Source of the DNA: CAYSDH01 sp964429805
Lineage (GTDB): Bacteria; Bacteroidota; Bacteroidia; Flavobacteriales_D; JABDKJ01
Assembly (NCBI GenBank): GCA_964429805.1
Contig: CAYSDH010000043.1
Span: forward strand, 1-27,400
Direction of reading: 5' to 3'
Length of the DNA stretch: 27,400 bases
Below, piece after piece: positions 1-8,215 of the stretch. How positions within the stretch are numbered: position 1 is the first letter of the stretch; each line of letters opens with the position of its first letter. The position numbers and the translations under genes are program-made. Below the pieces are notes generated by a model. It worked only from the letters and a program-made list of their open reading frames with translations, did not search any database and was not told the origin of the DNA.

Positions 1-617
1 CTTTCATAAAGCGTATAGATGGCTTCATTAATCATCGGCATGAGTATCCTGTTGGCCACAAAGCCCGGGTAATCATTTACCTCTACAGGCACTTTGCCTA
101 GTGAAGCTGATAAGTCCATGATGGTCTTTGTAATCTCATCACTTGTGCTGTATCCTCTTATGACTTCAACCAGCTTCATGATTGGCACAGGATTCATAAA
201 GTGCATCCCAATCACCTTGTCTGGACGACCTGTGACAGCAGCAATCTTGGTAATACTGATTGATGAGGTGTTGGTGGCGAGCACGCACTCAGGCTTAGTC
301 AGCTCATCCATCTGACCAAATATCTTCAGTTTGAGGTCTACGTTTTCAGTAGCAGCCTCGACTACGAGGTCGGCATCTGCCAGTCCACTCTTCATATCTG
401 AAAAAGTGGCAATGTTGCCCAGTGTCTCTACCTTGTCTTGCTCGCTTATTCGCTCCTTAGCGACCATTCGGTCTAAGTTCTTAGCGATGGTGGCCATCGC
501 TTTTTCTAGTGCTTCAGGCGATATGTCAATTAGATTGACACTAAATCCTTTTTGAGCAAACGTATGGGCAATGCCATTCCCCATGGTTCCTGCCCCTATA
601 ACTGCAATATGTTTCAT
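1..617 (-). CDS. 3-hydroxybutyryl-CoA dehydrogenase (3' end outside the window)
   Basis: This gene oxidises (S)-3-hydroxyacyl-CoA to 3-ketoacyl-CoA with NAD(P) in cytoplasmic fatty-acid or butyrate-type metabolism. Reading the minus strand from the ATG at 617 gives MKHIAVIGAGTMGNGIAH, a Rossmann GxGxxG fingerprint at the very N-terminus. It is followed by the acidic end of beta-2 (NLIDIS), the segment VVEAATEN, and the family motif HFMNPVP, which carries the catalytic His. About 205 codons are present without a stop; family members are about 280-300 residues, so the C-terminal helical dimerisation domain is cut by the window edge rather than broken. It lies 55 bases downstream of the sugar phosphotransferase stop on the same strand and may be co-transcribed. 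A weak promoter-like TAATTTCG lies in that gap. The exact chain-length preference cannot be read from sequence. Confidence 0.93.
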   Translation of the reverse strand, partial: MKHIAVIGAGTMGNGIAHTFAQKGFSVNLIDISPEALEKAMATIAKNLDRMVAKERISEQDKVETLGNIATFSDMKSGLADADLVVEAATENVDLKLKIFGQMDELTKPECVLATNTSSISITKIAAVTGRPDKVIGMHFMNPVPIMKLVEVIRGYSTSDEITKTIMDLSASLGKVPVEVNDYPGFVANRILMPMINEAIYTLYE

Positions 618-672
618 GATAATTCCGTGGATTTGAAGTGACCGAAATTAGTCAAAATGGACTGAATCCAGA

Positions 673-2100
673 TTACTTCCCGCTCCCGCGCAAAACGGTA
701 AGCACCGTGTAAGCCAAGATTCTGAAATCTACGGCCAAACTCATGTTTTCAATATACAAGACATCATACTTGAGTCGCTGTATCATTTGATCCACATTTT
801 CGGCATAGCCGTACTTTACCTGTCCCCAGCTGGTAATGCCTGGTCTTACTTTGTGAAGATGCCTGTAGTGCGGGGCCCGCTCCATAATTTTGTCTATGAA
901 AAATTGTCGCTCTGGTCGCGGCCCGACTAGAGACATTTCTCCTTTCAGCACATTCCAAAATTGTGGAAACTCATCAAGCCTCGTTTTTCTTAACCAGCGT
1001 CCGGTGGGTGTGATTCGAGGGTCAGTATCGCTTGAGAGTTGCGGCCCTTGCTCTTCAGCATTGACATACATGGTTCTAAACTTGTGAATGAAAAATGGCT
1101 TGTTGTGCTGGCCTATTCGCTCTTGGCTGAAAAATATAGGACCGGTAGAGCCCTTCTTCACCACCAAGGCAATAATGACGTACATAGGGAAGAGCAGCAC
1201 CAGCATGAAAATGGATATCGCTACATCCATAACACGTTTAAGTACCATCTGCCAGACAGGCATTATCTCTTGGTCAATCTCAATTAGCGGAGTGCCATAG
1301 ATACTGGTCATTTTCACCGAGCCACTCAATATGTCGTACATGTCTGGTATCACTTTAAGCGTGATGCCATGTCCATCTAGAGTGTTCATAATCATGCCCA
1401 TGCTCTTCTGTTCCTTCTGGTCCAGTGCGATAATGACTTCTTCTATTTCCTTCTCTTTGACGATGCTTAGTACCTCGTCAAAGGAACCAAGATGCTCTAA
1501 TCCATGCTCTTTTAGAGGATGCGGTCCAGCAAGCAAGTTGACAAAGCCCTTGAAGTAATAGCCTGGCGATTTGGGCATGGAGTCTATTTCAGAAAACACC
1601 TCTATTGCAGATTGGCCTCCACCGACAATCAGTGTGTTAAAGCCAATTTCTTTTCTGTTTATGCGCCTGATGGTTCTTGATGTGAGCAGTAATCTGAATA
1701 GAAGGGTGATGCCGCACTGCAAACCAAATAAGATGAAAAATGCCGTGTAATAATCTCGATACGTAGCAATCTGGTCATCAAGAATCAGCGCAAAAAAGAT
1801 AATCAGACAACCAATAATGGTGGGGGCCACAGTCTGAATGACTTCTTTGATCCGGTGCTTTTTGTAAATTCTGCTGTAACTGCCGCTGAATGCATAGAAG
1901 AGAATCCAGCAAATAGGAATGATGATAAGTCCTTTGATGAAGTTCGTATCAGAATACAGAGACTCTAACTCAGGCTGTCTGTATCCAAAAGGAGGAGGGT
2001 CGAGATTCAGTTTCCGATACCTGAAAAAAAGGAACCAAGCCGCAGTTGCCGCAAGCAGGTCAAAAAGGATGTATTTCAGAGCTTGCCGCCTGCGGTTCAT
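673..2100 (-). CDS. Polyprenyl-phosphate sugar phosphotransferase (WcaJ/ExoY-like initiating enzyme)
   Basis: This enzyme transfers a hexose-1-phosphate from a UDP-sugar to undecaprenyl phosphate at the inner membrane, the first step of an exopolysaccharide or O-antigen repeat. The 475 residues have the full-length layout: several N-terminal membrane helices (about 8-28, 56-72, 90-108, 117-140), a CoA_binding_3 Rossmann-like domain (about 155-270, TLIVGGGQSA), one more hydrophobic helix after KRVMD (289-312), and the catalytic Bac_transf domain. Catalytic landmarks are KFRTM (340-344), the acidic pair in RLDEFPQ (374-380) and SLVGPRPER (390-398), with KVRPGITSWGQV near 417. Its ATG overlaps the stop of the upstream lipoprotein by one base, so the two are translationally coupled. 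The sugar (glucose, galactose or other) is not evident. Confidence in the family is high. Confidence 0.95.
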   Translation of the reverse strand: MNRRRQALKYILFDLLAATAAWFLFFRYRKLNLDPPPFGYRQPELESLYSDTNFIKGLIIIPICWILFYAFSGSYSRIYKKHRIKEVIQTVAPTIIGCLIIFFALILDDQIATYRDYYTAFFILFGLQCGITLLFRLLLTSRTIRRINRKEIGFNTLIVGGGQSAIEVFSEIDSMPKSPGYYFKGFVNLLAGPHPLKEHGLEHLGSFDEVLSIVKEKEIEEVIIALDQKEQKSMGMIMNTLDGHGITLKVIPDMYDILSGSVKMTSIYGTPLIEIDQEIMPVWQMVLKRVMDVAISIFMLVLLFPMYVIIALVVKKGSTGPIFFSQERIGQHNKPFFIHKFRTMYVNAEEQGPQLSSDTDPRITPTGRWLRKTRLDEFPQFWNVLKGEMSLVGPRPERQFFIDKIMERAPHYRHLHKVRPGITSWGQVKYGYAENVDQMIQRLKYDVLYIENMSLAVDFRILAYTVLTVLRGSGK

Positions 2101-2978
2101 CAGTTGGTGTATACTACCTTGATATTATCAATCAGCACCTCGGCCTCGCCAGATTCTATGCCGCCTTGAAAAAAGAGGTCAAACTGCAAAGGGTTGCCCA
2201 GAAAGTCGATGGCGTCTGACAGGTCGATATATATCTTGTTCCACTCAGACTGTCCATTCTCGTCTAGGCTCGGGTTCATGCCGATTAAAGAGACTTCGTT
2301 AAACGCGGATCCACTTTGCATCAGGCCCATAAAAAAGCGTGTATTGTTTTTATAGTCAAGTTCTAAGTAGCAGAAGTTCACTCCACTCAGCGGCAAGAAC
2401 AATTCAGTTTCTATTCTGAAAAAATCATGGTCCTCATCAAGATAGACGGCACCCACTTTATCCTCAAGCACTGTGATGAGTGGGTCTGGATTATCGACTC
2501 GCACCACAGTAGTGTCGCTGCCATCGGCCGCATTTATTTGAAAAGAAGCGTCTTCAAAATCTATAAGGCTAAAGTTCAGAATGTTGGGCAAGTAGTTGAC
2601 TTGAGGTGCAAGCTCAATGGTCTCTTCGGGCACAAGGTCTACGTTAATGGTAAAGGGACTCAAAAAACCATACTGCACACGGGAAGAGGAAAAGCCATTG
2701 TCTTTGACGCCTGCGAAAATTTGAATCTTAGTCAATCCAGAATTAAGAATGGGAAATGTGCCAGGAAGCTCAAACGTACCAATGTACTGGCCATCAGCGT
2801 AAACCCACGCATCAGTAAAATTTTGACTGGGTGTGCCTTCTCCTGCCTCAGTACTCAGTGTAATTTCTTCTATATGAATGAAGGCAGGAGAACCCTCATC
2901 TGGATTAATCACATCACATCCTTGCAGAAAAAAAACAAGTAGGCAGAGTAGGGCACTTAGTCGCATGGTGTTCATCAT
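2100..2978 (-). CDS. Lipoprotein of unknown function upstream of the sugar phosphotransferase
   Basis: The 292-residue product has a signal peptide with a lipobox ending LQGC (Cys near residue 21), followed by an acidic stretch (DVINPDEG). It is therefore predicted to be an outer-membrane or periplasmic lipoprotein. The rest is rich in beta-strand-like segments, with aspartate and aromatic residues; the end resembles a carbohydrate-binding-like beta sandwich (FDLFFQGGIESGEAEVLIDN), but I do not recognise a family. It ends in a one-base overlap with the sugar phosphotransferase ATG, which suggests a linked role in making or exporting surface polysaccharide (inference from context). An MM/MR alternative start at residue 2 or 5 is possible. 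It lies 91 bases after the oxidoreductase, past a hairpin. Confidence 0.85.
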   Translation of the reverse strand: MMNTMRLSALLCLLVFFLQGCDVINPDEGSPAFIHIEEITLSTEAGEGTPSQNFTDAWVYADGQYIGTFELPGTFPILNSGLTKIQIFAGVKDNGFSSSRVQYGFLSPFTINVDLVPEETIELAPQVNYLPNILNFSLIDFEDASFQINAADGSDTTVVRVDNPDPLITVLEDKVGAVYLDEDHDFFRIETELFLPLSGVNFCYLELDYKNNTRFFMGLMQSGSAFNEVSLIGMNPSLDENGQSEWNKIYIDLSDAIDFLGNPLQFDLFFQGGIESGEAEVLIDNIKVVYTN

Positions 2979-3026
2979 TCGAAGAGGTGAATTTACTCCT
3001 TTTTAGAGCATTCGTTTATTGGGAAA

Positions 3027-3043
3027 TTGCCTCGAAGAGGCAA
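3027..3043 (-). terminator. Hairpin after the Gfo/Idh/MocA gene, possible weak terminator
   Basis: A perfect 7-base stem (TTGCCTC / GAGGCAA) with a 3-base loop lies 27 bases past the oxidoreductase stop. Read on the minus strand it is followed by only three T before CCC, so termination may be partial. It separates the oxidoreductase from the lipoprotein/phosphotransferase pair. Confidence 0.5.
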
Positions 3044-3069
3044 AACGAAAATATTTGGCCACTATTGCC

Positions 3070-4050
3070 TTAGCCGATGCTAATTGGTTCTATTTGTTGC
3101 ACTATGCGGTAGGCTACTTCCAGTGCAGCATAGCCGTCTTGTACGCTCACCTCAGGCTCTGAATCCTCTCTGATGGCTTTGGCCAGACTGCTCAATTCAT
3201 CAGCAATGGCATTGTTTGCATGCACTTCTGGCTTGAGAAACTGGATTTCTTTGGCTGCTGAACCATCTCCAGGGTCAACGGTAATAGCAAATGGGTCAGC
3301 CTCACCTTCCACATCACGCATGGTGACTACTTCTCCTTTTTTCTCCAGAAAATCTACAGTGATGTAGGCGTTCTTCTGAAAGAACCTGGACTTGCGCATA
3401 TTCTTGAGCGAGATTCTGCTTGCCGTGAGGTTGGCCACGCAGCCGTTGTCAAACTCAAGGCGGGCATTGGCAATGTCTGGCGTGGCGCTGAGCACATTGA
3501 CACCACTGGCGCTTACTTTTCTCACATTAGATTTGACCGTGTTGAGTATGATGTCAATGTCATGAATCATCAAGTCGAGGACCACTGGCACATCTGTGCC
3601 ACGCGGATTAAACTGAGCCAGTCGGTGCGTTTCTATAAACATAGGTTGCCCAATATGCTCTCTCACCGCAGTAAACGCTGGGTTAAACCGCTCTACATGA
3701 CCAACCTGAACTTTCGTTCCAGCCTCTTCACTCAGGGCCATTAAGTCTTTGGCTTCTTCGAGCGTATTGGTAATGGGTTTTTCAATAAACACGTGCTTGC
3801 ATGCGCGCAAGGCCTCCATGGCACATGAGTAATGTGACAAGGTTGGCGTAACGATATCGACCACATCCACATCAGAAATTAGTTCATTAATAGACGGGTA
3901 TGGTTTGACGCCAAACTCAGAAGCCACCTTTGCCGCAGCGGCTGGGTTAGGGTCAAAGAAGCCCATCAGCTCGAAATCCTCACTCTCTTTTAATATTCGA
4001 ATATGGATTTTACCCAAATGTCCTGCTCCAAGTACTCCGATTTTTAGCAT
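3070..4050 (-). CDS. Gfo/Idh/MocA family oxidoreductase
   Basis: This is an NAD(P)-dependent oxidoreductase of the glucose-fructose oxidoreductase / inositol dehydrogenase type, probably acting on a sugar or sugar nucleotide in the cytoplasm. It starts MLKIGVLGAGHLGKIH with the GxGxxG nucleotide-binding loop, then FFDPNPAAAAKV (acidic end of the second strand), the strong family motif EKPITNT, and the C-terminal alpha/beta domain containing VGHVERFNPA and LDLMIHDIDI. The open frame extends upstream to 4107, but a good promoter lies at 4069-4097 inside that extension. The true start is therefore the ATG at 4050 (or 4056), giving about 326 residues, the usual family length. Substrate is unknown; the polysaccharide neighbour hints at sugar metabolism (inference). 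Confidence 0.92.
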   Translation of the reverse strand: MLKIGVLGAGHLGKIHIRILKESEDFELMGFFDPNPAAAAKVASEFGVKPYPSINELISDVDVVDIVTPTLSHYSCAMEALRACKHVFIEKPITNTLEEAKDLMALSEEAGTKVQVGHVERFNPAFTAVREHIGQPMFIETHRLAQFNPRGTDVPVVLDLMIHDIDIILNTVKSNVRKVSASGVNVLSATPDIANARLEFDNGCVANLTASRISLKNMRKSRFFQKNAYITVDFLEKKGEVVTMRDVEGEADPFAITVDPGDGSAAKEIQFLKPEVHANNAIADELSSLAKAIREDSEPEVSVQDGYAALEVAYRIVQQIEPISIG

Positions 4051-4068
4051 GCTCATAATTTGATGATT

Positions 4069-4097
4069 CAAAACTAGACCTAATAATACACTGCAAA
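4069..4097 (-). promoter_or_regulatory. Bacteroidota-type promoter of the Gfo/Idh/MocA gene
   Basis: On the minus strand, TTTG is followed 17 bases later by TAGTTTTG, matching the Bacteroidota sigma-ABfr consensus TTTG/TTG ... TAnnTTTG. The last G lies 19 bases before the ATG at 4050, the same offset as for the E2 and pfkA promoters in this window. It rules out the longer start at 4107. Confidence 0.65.
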
Positions 4098-4158
4098 TTG
4101 TTATCATTTCTGAATTTTCAACAAGTCTCGATCTCGGCTATGCTGTATTTTGGACAGC

Positions 4159-4806
4159 ATGAAGGAGACGTACCGTCAGATAGGGATGAGAAGAAAATTA
4201 GTTCAGCACCTGAGAACTAAAGGAATTAAGGATGAGTCAGTGCTGGAGGCCATTGGAAACATACCGCGCCATAGGTTTATGGACACAGCCTTTATTGAGT
4301 CGGCCTACATTGACAAGGCGTTTCCAATTGACGCTGGGCAGACTATTTCACAACCATTTACCGTAGCCATGCAAACGCAGTTACTCGAGTTGAGTCGCGG
4401 TCAAAAAGTGCTAGAAATTGGCACGGGAAGTGGCTATCAGTGTGCTGTGCTCTGTGAGCTCGGTGCGCAAGTCTTTAGTATTGAGCGCCAGAAAACACTG
4501 TTTAGCAAGTCAGGTCCATTACTCAATGAACTGGGTTATAGACCAAAATTATTTTTTGGTGATGGCTATAAGGGCAAGCATCAATTTGCTCCGTTTGATA
4601 AAATTATAATCACGTGTGGTGCGCCATTTATCCCGCAAGACTTGATTGACCAGCTCAAGGTTGGCGGAATCATGGTCATTCCAGTAGGAGAGGAGCAGCA
4701 GGTGATGAAACGTGTGGTCAAAATGCCTGATGGTCAAATTAACGTCCAAGAGTTTGGCGACTACCAATTTGTACCCATGCTGAAGAATAAGGCCATGGGT
4801 ATTTGA
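4159..4806 (+). CDS. pcm: Protein-L-isoaspartate O-methyltransferase
   Basis: This cytoplasmic repair enzyme methylates, with S-adenosylmethionine, the abnormal isoaspartyl residues that form in ageing proteins. The 215 residues fit the family. Signature stretches are GQTISQPFTVAMQT (substrate loop) and VLEIGTGSGYQCAVL (SAM-binding motif I), followed by an acidic residue in FSIERQ and the segment IIITCGAP. The ATG at 4159 is preferred over an in-frame TTG three codons upstream; either gives nearly the same product. It is divergent from the oxidoreductase, whose start is about 110 bases away, and is followed 34 bases later by an exported protein on the same strand. Confidence 0.95.
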   Translation: MKETYRQIGMRRKLVQHLRTKGIKDESVLEAIGNIPRHRFMDTAFIESAYIDKAFPIDAGQTISQPFTVAMQTQLLELSRGQKVLEIGTGSGYQCAVLCELGAQVFSIERQKTLFSKSGPLLNELGYRPKLFFGDGYKGKHQFAPFDKIIITCGAPFIPQDLIDQLKVGGIMVIPVGEEQQVMKRVVKMPDGQINVQEFGDYQFVPMLKNKAMGI

Positions 4807-4840
4807 GCTCCCTTTCTGTGATTCGCTACATTCGTTTGTG

Positions 4841-5611
4841 ATGAGGTGCTTGGTATTACTTACTTGTTTATGTTGCTCAAGTCTCGGCAGTGCGCAGAAT
4901 TCTGATAGCACCAGATACGTGTCAGCTGGTCTGGAATACGTAAACATGTATGAACTCTCCAGTCATTTGACAGAACTGTCAGGCAGTACGGAAGACTTAA
5001 GCAATCTGAAAAATTCATTTTTTCCATCATTATTTCTGTTTCGTACGAATGGTGCCGTGACTGATTATGCTGGTTTTAGGCTAGCCATTAAAGGTTCGAA
5101 GTCTGAGACAACAGTGCCTTATGTGCCAAACTCTGGTGGCCCAGTGCCGGGAGAGACAGTGCAAGATGAGACACGCGAGCAAAGCTCATTGTTTGATATG
5201 GAAGTGGGTAAACTCAAAATCAAAGAACTCAAGTCTTTTAAATTGGCCTATGGTGGCGGAGTCTACCTCTCAGTGGCGCGCAGAAGTTTTGAGTTGAGCA
5301 CCGTCAACGATCTCAGCGCTTATGAGAATAGAGTCATCTCTTCAGATACTAGACTGCGCGGTGGCGGAGGACTGAGACCGAGGTTGGAGCTGCATACTCC
5401 GCGACTCGGGCCTGTGTCCTTAGCCTTTGGAGCAACCTATCAGGTCGGTTTTGTGTCATTGCCTGAGGTGGTGTCAAGATCAGTGGCTTATGTCAATCCA
5501 AATCCTGAACCGCAGGTCATACAACAAACCGAAAATCTCAAGGGATTTTCATGGACAACATCAGATACTGTTGATCTTTGGTTTCGAATTGATTTTAGAA
5601 TTTGGAATTGA
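4841..5611 (+). CDS. Exported protein of unknown function, possibly an outer-membrane barrel
   Basis: The 256-residue product begins with a short signal peptide rich in Cys and Leu (MRCLVLLTCLCCSS), with a likely signal peptidase I site SA|QNSD leaving an N-terminal Gln. The body has alternating polar/hydrophobic strands (FKLAYGGGVYLSVARRSFEL, LAFGATYQVGF) and ends in FRIDFRIWN, an aromatic C-terminus typical of outer-membrane beta-barrels. No family is recognised. The open frame also offers GTG directly before the ATG. Spacing to pcm (34 bases) and to the glutaminyl cyclase (39 bases) suggests one transcript. The barrel assignment is an inference from strand pattern only. Confidence 0.82.
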   Translation: MRCLVLLTCLCCSSLGSAQNSDSTRYVSAGLEYVNMYELSSHLTELSGSTEDLSNLKNSFFPSLFLFRTNGAVTDYAGFRLAIKGSKSETTVPYVPNSGGPVPGETVQDETREQSSLFDMEVGKLKIKELKSFKLAYGGGVYLSVARRSFELSTVNDLSAYENRVISSDTRLRGGGGLRPRLELHTPRLGPVSLAFGATYQVGFVSLPEVVSRSVAYVNPNPEPQVIQQTENLKGFSWTTSDTVDLWFRIDFRIWN

Positions 5612-5650
5612 GACAATCAACCATGACAACGCAACAACCATATACTCCGC

Positions 5651-6712
5651 ATGATTAGATCAAGGAATTTAACTCTACCAATTTTAGTATCCGTCTCGAT
5701 GCTCATCCTGTTTCAGTGCTCATGTGGAGATGAGTCAGATGGTCGGATAGCTATCTCTGGCAAAGACTGTGGCATGCGCCTCAAGAGTAATCATGTGCAA
5801 CTCGGAGGAGAAGTAGGTCTTGATTTTCAGCTCAAGAACACAGACAAAACAGTGGCAAGCACCACCTATTATGTCAATGACATGGCTGTAGAAGGTCAAA
5901 AAATAAATACGAAAGGTCTGCCGCTCGGCAAGCATAAAGTATCTGGGAAGCATGTCTATTCAGACTCCACTGACTGCACGTCATTTGCCTATGTGCATGT
6001 CACTAGCGATATTAAGCCCGGCCGCATGAAGAGTGTGCGGATAGCAGACTTTGAGCATGACCGTGCTTCGTTTACTCAAGGCCTTGAGTGGTATAATGGT
6101 AGACTTTATGAGGGCACTGGGCATTATGGTGAGTCCTTGATTCGTCATTATGACCCAAAGAAGTTAGACTATAAGCAAGAGGTGTCTTTGATTCCTTCGT
6201 ACTTCGGTGAGGGAATTACCATCATGGGCGACAAGCTCTATCAACTCACCTATAAAGAGCAGACGGGCTTTGAGTATAATGTGAACACTATGGAGAAACT
6301 CAGGGAGTTTAAGTACGAAGGCGAGGGCTGGGGACTGACGAATGACGGAACCAATCTGATTATGACTGACGGGTCTAACAAGTTAACCTTCATCAGTCCT
6401 GAGACATTAGAGAAAGTCAAGGAAGTGTTCATCTATAATGATGAGCAGGAGTTCGTGCAAGTCAACGAGTTGGAGTATGTCAGTGGCTCCATCTATGGCA
6501 ATGTTTATGGCAGTATGCTCATCGTGCGGATTGACCCAAAGACTGGTAAAGTACTAGACTACATCGATTGTACAGGTCTGGTCAAGCAAAATGAGATTAC
6601 CCAAGACATGGATGTTATGAATGGCATCGCTTTCAGAGAGTCTAGCGGAACCTTCTTCCTTACAGGTAAGAACTGGCCGAAAATGTATGAGGTACGCTTT
6701 GTGCCGAAGTAA
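5651..6712 (+). CDS. Glutaminyl-peptide cyclotransferase (PF05096 type), lipoprotein
   Basis: This enzyme converts an N-terminal glutamine to pyroglutamate in exported proteins. The 353 residues start with a hydrophobic signal (PILVSVSMLILFQC) ending in a Cys-Ser-Cys followed by GDESDG, so it is a probable lipoprotein; the lipobox is not a perfect match. A short N-terminal beta domain (about 30-125) precedes the catalytic five-bladed propeller. The propeller has the family hallmark FTQGLEWYNGRLYEGTGHYG (near 140-160), then FGEGITIMGDKLYQLTYKE, GEGWGLTNDG and VNELEYVSGSIYGNV, and ends with VMNGIAFRESSGTFFLTGKN. Several exported proteins in this window are predicted to be cleaved just before Gln, so substrates are at hand. 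It converges on the FAH gene. Confidence 0.93.
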   Translation: MIRSRNLTLPILVSVSMLILFQCSCGDESDGRIAISGKDCGMRLKSNHVQLGGEVGLDFQLKNTDKTVASTTYYVNDMAVEGQKINTKGLPLGKHKVSGKHVYSDSTDCTSFAYVHVTSDIKPGRMKSVRIADFEHDRASFTQGLEWYNGRLYEGTGHYGESLIRHYDPKKLDYKQEVSLIPSYFGEGITIMGDKLYQLTYKEQTGFEYNVNTMEKLREFKYEGEGWGLTNDGTNLIMTDGSNKLTFISPETLEKVKEVFIYNDEQEFVQVNELEYVSGSIYGNVYGSMLIVRIDPKTGKVLDYIDCTGLVKQNEITQDMDVMNGIAFRESSGTFFLTGKNWPKMYEVRFVPK

Positions 6713-6727
6713 TTGCTAGCCGACAGC

Positions 6728-7342
6728 TTACTTGACCTTGAGGTCAAACATCTTCTTGTCACCAATATAACCCACCAGTTTGTCACCAATCTGCACTGGC
6801 CCCACGCCTTTGGGTGTGCCCGTAAAGATGAGGTCACCTATTTTTAGAGTAAAGTACTTTGATGTCTCAACGATGAGTCGGTTTATGGGAAAGAGCATCT
6901 GAGAAGTGTTTCCTTCTTGCACGATTTCTCCGTTTTTTTCTAATCTGAAATCTAGGTTTCCTAAGTCCTCAATCTCAGACACGGGTATAAACTCTGGACT
7001 AAGCGGGGCAGAGTGGTCAAAGGCTTTGGCCTTCTCCCAGGGTAGTCCTTTTTCTTTGCACTGGCGCTGTATGTCGCGAGCCGTAAAGTCTATACCGAGT
7101 CCTATTTCTGTGTAGTACGTGGAGGCATATTTCTCATCGATACGCTTTCCAAGCTTGCAAATCTTGATGACTAGCTCTACCTCAAAATGTACGTCAGTAG
7201 AGAAGTCAGGGTAGAAGAATGGTTGTCCTTTAGGTATGATTGCCGAGTCTGGTTTTAGAAAAATGACAGGCTCATCAGGCATGTCATTATTTAACTCCTT
7301 GACGTGGTCTGCATAATTACGGCCAATGCAAATTATCTTCAT
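6728..7342 (-). CDS. Fumarylacetoacetate hydrolase (FAH) family protein
   Basis: This is a metal-dependent hydrolase or decarboxylase/isomerase of the FAH superfamily; the reaction may be acylpyruvate hydrolysis or oxaloacetate decarboxylation, and the sequence alone does not decide. The 204-residue form is the short, single-domain type. It has IGRNYADHVKEL and EPVIFLKPDSAI near the start, the metal-ligand region HFEVELVIKI (E-x-E), GIDFTARDIQ (the Asp), WEKAKAFDHSAP, and the closing FTGTPKGVGPVQIGD. Its ATG shares one base with the stop of the exonuclease upstream (TAATG), so the two are co-translated. The pairing probably reflects operon packing rather than a shared pathway. Confidence 0.93.
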   Translation of the reverse strand: MKIICIGRNYADHVKELNNDMPDEPVIFLKPDSAIIPKGQPFFYPDFSTDVHFEVELVIKICKLGKRIDEKYASTYYTEIGLGIDFTARDIQRQCKEKGLPWEKAKAFDHSAPLSPEFIPVSEIEDLGNLDFRLEKNGEIVQEGNTSQMLFPINRLIVETSKYFTLKIGDLIFTGTPKGVGPVQIGDKLVGYIGDKKMFDLKVK

Positions 7343-8127
7343 TACTCCGCGTAGTTATTCTCCTTCATCCTTCTCCATATTTTGGTGATTACCTGCTTGG
7401 TATACTGCGGAAATTCCGCATTCATCATCCAGTTGTAATATGAAGGCTCTGCCCTAAATACGTTCTCTACGGTTTTGTCCTTGTGCTTACCAAAGTTGAA
7501 GACTTCTTGGTCTTCAGCATTCATGCCTATGCGCCCAGCAAAGTCTACATTTCGTCTATTTCCTTTCGAAAATTCTTGCAGAAAGTTGACGTTATTTTCC
7601 AGTTCATCGCTGTACTTGTCAAGCTGAGACTCGAGTACTTCAAGTGTGGCAATAACGTCTGCCTCTGCGGAGTGAGCGTTTTCTAAGGTCTTGCCACAAT
7701 AGAATTTGTAAGCGGCAACCAGTGTGCGCTGCTCCATCTTGTGAAAGATGTTTTGCACGTCAACAAATCGTCTGTCAGAGAGGTCATACTTATCGCTGAT
7801 TCTCAAAAACTCTTCAATCAGCAGTGGTATGTCAAATCTATTAGAGTTGTAACCAGCCAAGTCGCAGTTGTCTAAGAAGTCATACACCTCTTGCGCCATG
7901 TATTCGAAAGTTGGCTCGGCCATGACATCTTTGTCATAGATACCATGTATTTCGCTAGACTGGATAGGTATTGGTATGGTCGGATTTACTCTTCGTGTAA
8001 AAGTGTCCCGGCTATTGTCAGGGTTTACTCTGACTATAGAAATCTCTACAATTCGGTCTCGTGCTACATCAACCCCAGTAGTTTCTAGGTCAAAAAAAGC
8101 GAGTGGTCGTTCTAAGGAAAGCTGCAT
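7342..8127 (-). CDS. DEDDh-type 3'-5' exonuclease (DnaQ-like) with ExoX-like C-terminus
   Basis: This is a nuclease resembling the proofreading subunit of DNA polymerase III or exonuclease X. The 261 residues carry Exo I (FDLETTGVDVARDRIVEI, Asp13 and Glu15), Exo II (AGYNSNRFDIPLL) and Exo III (NAHSAEADVIAT, the His-x4-Asp of the DEDDh class). A C-terminal module follows, about residues 210-255, with FNFGKHKDKTVENVF and PSYYNWMM, as in ExoX-like proteins. It is transcribed with the FAH gene. The upstream gap of 88 bases is mostly filled by the terminator of the gene before it. Role in repair or RNA/DNA turnover is inferred from the family. Confidence 0.92.
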   Translation of the reverse strand: MQLSLERPLAFFDLETTGVDVARDRIVEISIVRVNPDNSRDTFTRRVNPTIPIPIQSSEIHGIYDKDVMAEPTFEYMAQEVYDFLDNCDLAGYNSNRFDIPLLIEEFLRISDKYDLSDRRFVDVQNIFHKMEQRTLVAAYKFYCGKTLENAHSAEADVIATLEVLESQLDKYSDELENNVNFLQEFSKGNRRNVDFAGRIGMNAEDQEVFNFGKHKDKTVENVFRAEPSYYNWMMNAEFPQYTKQVITKIWRRMKENNYAE

Positions 8128-8164
8128 GGGTCTAAGGTATTAATTATTAAAGGTCAAACCATAA

Positions 8165-8198
8165 AAAACCCCGTCAATAGGTAGATTGACGGGGTTTT
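8165..8198 (-). terminator. Strong intrinsic terminator after the PorE-like gene
   Basis: A perfect 14-base inverted repeat (AAAACCCCGTCAAT / ATTGACGGGGTTTT) surrounds a 6-base loop. On the minus strand it ends in a run of six T, 18 bases past the stop at 8216. The symmetric A/T flanks could let it work in both directions, but only minus-strand genes flank it. Confidence 0.9.
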
Positions 8199-8215
8199 GA
8201 AATATCGTGTTCTCG

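Noticed and set aside
2427..2942. Open frame of 171 codons on the plus strand
   Set aside because: It lies wholly opposite the lipoprotein gene, has no family pattern or signal, and the minus-strand frame has a clear signal peptide and coupling to its neighbour.
4051..4107. Longer start of the Gfo/Idh/MocA gene, which would add a hydrophobic N-terminus
   Set aside because: The promoter at 4069-4097 lies within this extension, and the Rossmann fold begins at the ATG at 4050, as is usual.
4549..4947. Open frame of 132 codons on the minus strand spanning pcm and the next gene
   Set aside because: It is opposite two convincing genes and shows no domain or start signal.
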